DNA of 64,000 nt, from the NCBI GenBank assembly GCA_973895155.1, contig OZ316894.1, forward strand, positions 24,304,001 through 24,368,000. The letters run 5' to 3'. The position numbers were made by a program, and so were the translations under genes. The notes below the pieces were generated by a model that was not told where the DNA came from, made no database searches, and saw only the letters and a list, made by a program, of their open reading frames with translations. This DNA comes from Marsupella aquatica (lineage: Eukaryota; Marchantiophyta). Of the stretch, positions 56,878 to 64,000 are shown piece by piece (position 1 is the first letter of the stretch; each line of letters starts with the position of its first letter).

Positions 56878-59800
56878 TTGCAGAATGGGACATATAGCGA
56901 GTCCTTCCGGTTTGAGTTGTTGTTAACGGATGGTTCACTGGAGCCGAATTACGGGAAACCAGCTTTGCGGGCCGCTATTTGGGATGCAGCACAAAATTTG
57001 TTGGGCCTGTCTGCAGCTGCATTAGCCTGTATGGATCCATTGGATCAGTTCCAGTTAATCCATGACGTTGTGAAGGGTGCGCCCCTTTGCAATGTTGTTT
57101 TCCGAATGAATCTCGGTATACTGTCCATCAATGAGTTGGACGTTGTAGCATCAACCAGTACCCTGCCGCAGTCCCGTCTTTGGACCCAAACACGAACCCC
57201 TACACAGCCTGTCACACCGCTCAGCTCCTGAGCTCCACGCAGGGCATACCCTCCACATTTACCATGTTCCAATGGCCCCAACTTTGGAACACTTGCGTCG
57301 GGAGTCGTAGAATCCTCCCCTGCAGCAAATTGCAGCAGTACCCCATCCATGGCAACCGCACAGTCACCTATAAGCGAAACCCAGGCAGTGTCGCGCACCA
57401 CACCGACATCGACCACGGGAGACTCCTCACAGGTGATACAGGAGGAAGGCGGTCACGATGATGACTTTTCAGAAACCCAAGGCACAATGTCATCCATTGT
57501 CCGACGCCTAGCAGAAGTTTTCAGCTCATCATTGGATGTGTACTCTGGGCGCAACCGGTAGTTGTAGAATGACTTTAGTGTTGGATTAACTTAGCATTCC
57601 ATTTTGGAAGGAACTTTGTTACTCGCAGGCGCCTGAATGAACATTCATTGTTCGAGTGGCAGGACTATTGTATACCTATTTGTAGCAAAGTTTATTTATC
57701 TCAAAGACGGTGTCGTGCATACTGTTCACCATTCCTTTCATCTGCTTTTGCTGCATGCCTTACATTTTATTGTATCCCCAGAACTCATTTAGTTTGCCAT
57801 GAATGAATTGTCTCCCACATATCCATCTGCATTTCATTGTATACCAATCAGTGTTTGACTCCATGCAAAATTGAATAATCAAAACGTACATTGTTATTCA
57901 TTTCCTGAAATTTTACTAAGCATGTACTGCGGTTGCACGAAATTACTTGCAGGTGTCAGGGTTTATGGCGCGAACAAAGCATCAAGTACTTTCCTTGCCA
58001 TAGTTGACATGCCTTAGAATCCTTAGAGTAGTGTTTCATTAAAATGTGCATGATTATGGCTGGAATTAGGAATTATAGTGCTCATCCGGATTAGGGATTT
58101 CCGAGGGGATTTCTCTAATTAAGTACAAAAGTTATGTGACTTTACAATGTCAATCATTTTCTGTTACTATAATTCACTCTGTCAGCGTCAATTCTTTTCA
58201 GGCTTCCAAGAAAAGATTGGCCATGTGGAAGTCTTCCACTCCATCCCCCCACCCAACTGACATGCACAGTCCCCACTTAGATGTGAGCCCCATGCCTCCA
58301 CCAACCTACCGGTTCTTGCTCTGCCACCACCACCCGGCCGTTTAAACAAGGATGCGCCAAGTCATCCGCCCCCTCTTCCTAGCGCACCCGGTCTGCTCAC
58401 TCCCGTGTTGGCTCTACCCTCTCCACGACCGTATGTGCCCAAGCCGCCTTCGCCAAGTCCAAGTGGCCCCGTCCATAACACAAAATGTGCGGTGCCCCAG
58501 GCCACTGAAGTTGACAATGTGGTCACGACGAAAGTAGTGTTGGGTCCCTCCGGTGGCATGGTCCTCGCGTCATGTGGCACAAAAAGAAAATCTAACGGTG
58601 GAGAACCAAAGTTAGCGCGTCCCACCAGGTCTACTCCACAAAAAGCAAAGGTGGGGGTTCAGTATAGAGAGGAGTCGACAAGCTCTCGGCAAAAAGAAAA
58701 TGTACTTAAAGCCATTTCAGATTCAGGCAGTCCAGCGGAATCTGAACATGATGCCCGAAAGACACACAGTCGCAAAGACAGTAAAAGTCAAGTGGACTCT
58801 TTCCATTTGAAATGTGCGCCCAAGCCTCTCGAGTTTTGCAAATGCGCAGCTTTACCCGAGCCATGCAAGAACTGCAAAATTGTAAGAATGGACCTGCCCC
58901 CTCATCTTCCTATTCTTCTTCTTGTATGTTATTGTACAGTTATACAGGGGGCTTCCCTCACAGTTGTTCTCTGATGTTCCATACAGAAGTCACACGTCAG
59001 AACCCATGCGAAGGAGGGAGTCCATTATTCTGTGTATGGGGCCGGAGCAGTCTGTAAGATGTTGCCATGTAAGAATGTGGTTTTCAAGACCCATCGCACA
59101 TATGGTTGCCATGTTTTCAAGAAGCATGGCCTCATCATCCAGGGTACCCCTCCAGCACTGTATACAAATGATCCTGTTGCACAACAACAACGTGAAGCTA
59201 GGAATGCTACTAGAAGGAAGCAGCCAGGAGCTGTTTGCTCACCGCAATACTACAACGTAAGGGCAACCCTGCGACAACGATGGAGCATGGCAAAGAGACG
59301 AGTCAAGTGAGTTTACAGCTGATCATACCTGTGCAAACTGGATGGGTGGACTGTGATTTGTACATGGCAAAGAGTGGTTTCCCAATGCATAAACTAACAA
59401 AATTCTTGCAATTCTATGTAGGTCAAGTACTCAATGCAACTTTGTCACACGCTTTGAGCAAAACCGGGCACAAACTCCCCAACCAGTCGTTGAATCTGAA
59501 CCAATTTTCATTATTTTCTTCAAGTACATCATGCCTACACTTGGCTTCAGCGCATGGGATAGTCTGATAAATGATTGCGATTGGGCTTGCTTGTAGGCAT
59601 TGCTCTCCCAATGCCCGCACACGTCATATGTTTGTTCATGGGTGCAGCGCGCCCTTTCTGAAATTGTTGATGGTAGATACGCTCATTTAGACAATTTTGA
59701 CATTGAGCGCCTCACCAGAACAGCTTCGCTATTGTCAACTTTCTTTGAGCCACTGGTGGCTCATTCAAAGCCATTGAAGTCCATGATGCCATGGCAGTCC

Positions 59801-60216
59801 AACGCCAACTGCTTTGTGACCAAGCACTGAAGTGGATGTGTACAAAACGAGACAACCTTCTTTGGGATGAGGAACACGGATGGCCACGGTATCAGACATT
59901 GGGTGATCATGAGTACAAATAGTGGAAGGCCGACCGCAAACAAAAGGCCATTGACACTTACAAGCCGAACATTGTGGCAATGTACAAGACAGTTAACTCA
60001 TGCACAGACGAGGAAGCACTGAAGCAGGTACATTACCATGAAGCTCAACTGAAATTGTGTTGCATGCACTTTGGTTTCAGTATTCAATCTGCCTTGAATG
60101 ATGGTTGCTTTTCCTTTCTTTTCACCTGGATTTTCTCAGGTGCATTGAGTCCTTACACTAAATTGTGCAAGTCACCATGTGGATATGGGGCCTGGTTCTC
60201 CTTGTTGGTTGCATGA
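56878..60216 (+). pseudogene. Unidentified decayed ORF cluster
   Basis: Several plus-strand segments look protein-like but are broken: 56878-57231 (LTDGSLEPNYGKPALRAAIW), 58405-58974 (Pro/Ser/Lys-rich, with CKCAALPEPCKNCK), 58986-59310 (a Lys/Arg-rich stretch with YGAGAVCKMLPCKN and YGCHVFKKHG) and 59641-60050, where the frame changes after STFFEPLVAHSK and continues as DAMAVQRQLLCDQALKWMC with an in-frame TAG near 59921. The order and decay suggest one former gene or transposon protein. No family was recognised. Some breaks may instead be introns. Confidence 0.35.
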
Positions 60217-61355
60217 TTGGTCTTCCCGTTCTGTTTTTGTGTCCTTTTAGCGCCCATCAGTTTGTCAACCCAGCCTCGTTTCCTGATTGTAGTTCTATCA
60301 GTGCCTTCGGCCGAGCTGAGTTTGTCATGACCCGCTTCTTGCTCTAGCTTTCCCACGTTCTGTTGTGCCTCTCTCTTCAGGCAAGATTCCACTTCAACTC
60401 AACCAGAGCTTGCTTAGCAAGGGTTGGGTGGTACGAGATGGAGTTGTAACATCTCTCAATGAGTAGTTGAAATTCCTTCAACTGCGGTGAAACCTCAATT
60501 TTGTCCGTCACATCCTGGTGGCCTGCCTCCCAAATATCCTCATTCTCATATGTCAAGCACATACTACCTACCTCCATCGCCGGTGGCGGAAGCTCTCCTT
60601 GTTGTACCTGAAAATGGTGGTCTAGGCCACCTGAAAATGAACCCATCTTTGTTCCCAGCTGATGGAGAATTTCCAATTCTGACATCTTCTGTGTAAGCAG
60701 CAGAACTTTCATCTGCACAAGAAGAGGTCCTGTCGTGCATGAGATGGTGCATGGAAAATAGAATCCATCATTGTGTAACTGATGTCATTGGTAAGGTTCA
60801 TATTTCACCTGATGTTTGCAGGCATTGCCCTGAAGCGAGTATCCACATGTACACGAGCAACTATCCTTGTCCCAATCTGTGACTACGTGTTCCTTGGGAC
60901 CCACACCCAAATACATCACGAAACTGAGGTGTATATGTATTTGACATAAGGTGGATTAGTACATGGTTTCTTCGTCAATTCTATGAGTGTACTGGACAAT
61001 CATTTTGTATCAAACTGCTTAATATGCTAAGTTGATATTGGTTGTATGTGATTATGATGTAAATTGGATTGCATATCCCATTGACATATATGAGTAACTT
61101 TTACATAAAAACATGTCATGGCTTAATTGTAATGTTCATGTACTTGAACCAACGTCAGTTAGATATCCGGTAGACATTAAAAATTAACAATAGATTGCTA
61201 CGATATGTCCATGTATTAAACAAAAAAAGATCGCATATAGATGATGTAGTAATATTGACTTAATAATGGGTAAGAAGTAGTTATTGGGTTGTGCATGCAG
61301 CTCATTCTACCACACATCTCTTGCTCTTACTTTACTATGATTGCAGCACGTCGAC
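60217..61355. other. Intergenic region
   Basis: Short frames only. The minus-strand frame 60377-60718 lacks any motif I recognise. AT-rich sequence dominates after 60.9 kb. Confidence 0.4.
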
Positions 61356-61531
61356 CCTCTTTTAATGTTGTCATACTCGAACACATGTTATCAAGGCGGG
61401 AGGGCATTGTGAGCAAGGTAGAGCAGGCACAGTGACTGGAGTTCCTCTTTTAATGTTGTCATACTCGAACACATGTTATCAAGGCGGGAGGGCATTGTGA
61501 GCAAGGTAGAGCAGGCACAGTGACTGGAGCT
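61356..61531. repeat. 88-bp perfect or near-perfect tandem duplication
   Basis: The unit starting cctcttttaatgttgtcata occurs at 61356-61443 and 61444-61531. It overlaps the 3' end of the broken GT8 fragment on the minus strand, so the peptide tail ELQSLCLLYLAHNALPP occurs twice. Confidence 0.92.
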
Positions 61532-61727
61532 CCGGCATGTCGAAGAGGAAGTCCAGATTTTGTAGCACAAGCAAATCTGAATCGATGTAGATGACTTTAT
61601 CATACTGGGTAAGCTGCCATAAGCAGAACATCACATTCCATTGAAGGAGGAATGTTGTTATGTGATTGCATCTTAGAGGATTCAAAGGGGATTTCACAAC
61701 TGCGTGCCATATGCTTACACTCTTCAT
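61479..61727 (-). pseudogene. GT8 (GUX/glycogenin-like) glycosyltransferase fragment
   Basis: The frame contains LWQLTQYDKVIYIDSDLLVLQNLDFLFDMPEL, closely matching the DxD core of plant GT8 enzymes of the GUX/PGSIP group, which add glucuronic acid to xylan in the Golgi. The DSD nucleotide-sugar/metal site is intact. Only about 35 residues of a protein normally of several hundred are recognisable. Upstream the match stops around FLLQWNVMF, and downstream it runs into an 88-bp tandem duplication and a stop. I found no other exons on either side, so this is a truncated copy or a stray exon rather than a working gene. Confidence 0.7.
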
Positions 61728-61791
61728 TTGTAGCTAATGAACCAATCCTTTGTGAAACAAAGCATTGGCACCCACGTTCATACAATACCAA

Positions 61792-63570
61792 TTCTCACAC
61801 AGCATCTGCCAAACCGAGATAATTGACACGAGATCAACTCAGAAATATGTTCCAGCTCACTTCATGGAAGCCACGAGTTACTGCACAATGTAGAACTAAC
61901 CTAGTTACAGACTAGTATGTGCTTCAATAATCCCGAATAACTGGTGCTTCAATGTTCATTAGGGCAGGAAAGGCTCACTCGCACCATCCTGACCACCTGA
62001 GACGGCAGGCCATGCCTGTGTGTTTTGGGGGGGGGGGAGGGTGGGTTTGGAAAGGGACGCTGCGACGAGGGAATGGACTCGAGAAGAGCAACTCGATCAG
62101 GCCAGCGATAGTCCTAGGGAACTCTCGTCCCCAGGGAGGAAATCTCCCTACAAGGTAGAGCCAAAGGAATCCAAGCCCGCACCGATCCCTCTGTGGACGG
62201 CTGGCGGGCAGTTGACAGAAGGGAGAAATTTCGATCCTATCTGCAACATAGACTTTCCTGGAATTCAGTGATGGAAGGGACTTACCTGGTCTAGATGAGA
62301 GATCCAACTGAACTCGCTACGGACGTTGCCAGATGAGAGGTACTCAAACCTACAGCGAGAACACTAATCGCGGGCTGCCCCACTAGAAGACACTAGGGTG
62401 ATGTAGAGGAGAACAAAAGAGATGGCGGAGACCATAATAGACGCAGACAGAAAGAGAGGACCATACACGTTCCAATGAAGACAACCTGGCAACAGAAGGA
62501 GAAACAACTAAACTGACAGCGACAGAAGAGATAAATTAGTCTTCAACGTATTCGTTGCACACAAAGGTCCAGCCACCCACCGCATTAGAGTGGAATAGAA
62601 CGGCTCCAAGAGAAGAATTTGGCTTCATTAGAGAGGCAAAGAGAGGCCTTTCTCACGCTTGCCAAGCTAGATGAGTCCTTTAATATTCATCCCGAAATGT
62701 TCATAATAGAATTGGAAGTATTGGAATATAACGTAACGGCAGAAGAGGGTGGATGGAGAAGTTCTCCAATGAAATTGACGGTGAGGGAGAAAAGGTGGGG
62801 CAGTACCAGCCTAGAAATCAAAAGCCAGTCTTGAATCCCGCAGTCGGCATTGGGTATATGAGAAGCTCGGGGAGTGGCGAGCTTGGATTGGACTGGGGGT
62901 AGCTCTGCGTCATTTTGGGTGGAGTGCAGACATAGGAATATTGTAGGGTGGGTCGTTGACGCGGTGGGTCCTTGCTTCCGTGCTTTTGCCGTGGTTCTGG
63001 TACGTCTTCAGTGGTCTCCTCGGCTTGCTGGCTGGCCTTCCTGGTAGTGGTGGTGGTGGTGGTGCTGTCAGCGACCTCGTTTCGTCTCCCTTCTTGTTTC
63101 CCTCCATTGGTGCACAGTTCTGCCATTTTTGCAAGTGAACATTTGTCAATTTGCGACAGAATGTCGTGTAATTCACTTCATGAACAAAGTTCATCGGGTT
63201 TCCAGAGAATTCAGAAGAGGCATTCAAAAGGCAGCTTGATATTGGAACTACGAAGATGATCCATGACGCGATATTCCCTAGTCACTACCAGCTCGACAAC
63301 ATACAGACTGAGGAAACCATCTCCTCAAATCTACGTTTCCAGCAATCAGGTGAAGGGGCTGCTCGTTGAAAGCGCTCCGTAGATTGTGGAGAGTCTATCG
63401 AGCATAGCGCGTCACAGTGTTTCAATAATCAAGCCGTTCTTTTGTCTGTTCCTTGGTAAATTCCCCTCCTCAAACTACTCCAATTCATGTTGAATTTCGG
63501 ATAGCACCTGGCGAAACGGAACTATTTGATGGGACTCCAAATCGTGGAAGCTGCTGCTCTAGTTTCCATT
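61792..63570. other. Noncoding region with microsatellites
   Basis: Contains an 11-G run at 62027-62037 and a (GGT)n tract at about 63042-63063. The open frames 62818-63227 minus are low-complexity, because the GGT tract reads as poly-Thr or poly-Pro, and show no domain. Confidence 0.45.
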
Positions 63571-64000
63571 TCTGCATTTCCCCATAGCACAGTCATCCTT
63601 GTCCTAAACATCCTCTGATATTTCCATTCTCAAAGCAGCAGTGAATCGAAAGAAAAAACTGGACGGATCTCACCGAACCAAGATGACCACGATTCACCAC
63701 CTTCCTCTACGCTCTGAGGCGAACGGATCAGTCTAAGGTGAAATTTGTCCCCAGCTCTGCATTTCCACACCCCAGAGCCATCCTTCTCCTACGAATCCTC
63801 CGATTTCCCCTTTCTTAGAACAACAGGGGATAGCAAAAGAAAAGTGGATTCAACAACAAAGAAATCCATGATTCAGCGCCTTCCTCTAAGCTCCGACGCA
63901 AACGGATAATCTATTCGAGAAGTGAAACTCGTTCCTACCTCCGCATTTCCACAGCGCAGAGCCAGTTGTTGAGGTCCTCAGCTAATTTTGCACAGTTCAC
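63571..64000. repeat. ~185-bp tandem repeat running off the window end
   Basis: The repeated start t(c/t)(t/c)gcatttcc is at 63571, 63756 and 63940, with related downstream blocks (cagagccatcctt, gattcaccaccttcctcta, gcgaacggat). This gives about 2.3 diverged units of 184-185 bp, and the array may continue beyond the window. Confidence 0.8.

Noticed and set aside
62818-63227. Thr/Pro-repeat frames on the minus strand
   Set aside because: The repeats come from the (GGT)n microsatellite, and the flanks show no domain.

Overview
The window looks like nuclear DNA of a land plant, most likely a bryophyte (liverwort or moss). The evidence is: an intron-rich delta-5-type front-end fatty-acid desaturase whose N-terminus and body resemble the bryophyte LC-PUFA enzymes; a basal-body protein of the CCDC61/VFL3 family, expected only in lineages with flagellated cells such as motile sperm; a plant S1-type secreted protein; canonical GT-AG introns with TATA boxes; and low gene density with many decayed repeats. 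The species cannot be fixed from the sequence alone.

Layout. About 1.2-11.1 kb is a decayed composite element. A plus-strand gene (about 2.0-5.5 kb) encodes a ParB-like domain followed by a beta-class N4/N6 DNA-methyltransferase domain. Converging on it is a minus-strand gene (9.8-6.4 kb) for an RNase-H-fold transposase-like protein of the DUF7869 type. Both carry frameshifts and in-frame stops. The whole block, and no other part of the window that I noticed, is studded with a 12-bp palindrome, GATACCNGTATC, in about 25-30 copies, including an array with an exact 59-bp period upstream of the minus-strand promoter. At 12.8-13.8 kb is a kelch-repeat gene (minus). At 16.8-18.2 kb is an intronless cytochrome-b5-fused front-end desaturase (minus), a horizontal-transfer candidate. 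From 18 to 30 kb I see mostly noncoding sequence. At 31.5-38.1 kb is a membrane-anchored protein gene of unknown function (plus), apparently with the intronless CCDC61 gene (minus, 34.4-36.0 kb) nested in its large intron. At 41.2-41.6 kb is an S1-type secreted protein (minus). From 42 to 48 kb lies AT-rich degenerate repeat. At 48.5-49.4 kb is a minisatellite with a two-part higher-order unit, followed by the 13-exon delta-5 desaturase (50.3-54.1 kb). From 56.9 to 60.2 kb is an unidentified decayed ORF cluster; at 61.4-61.7 kb a broken GT8 glycosyltransferase fragment; and from 63.6 kb to the end a 185-bp tandem repeat.

How the genes relate. The two desaturases could act in the same C20 polyunsaturated fatty-acid pathway, but the substrate of the intronless one cannot be read from sequence. 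The most unusual unit is the ParB-methyltransferase plus transposase element with its private palindrome. It suggests a eukaryotic mobile element that carries a DNA-modification enzyme and many copies of a probable protein-binding site. That functional reading is inference; the ORFs, motifs and palindromes are visible directly.
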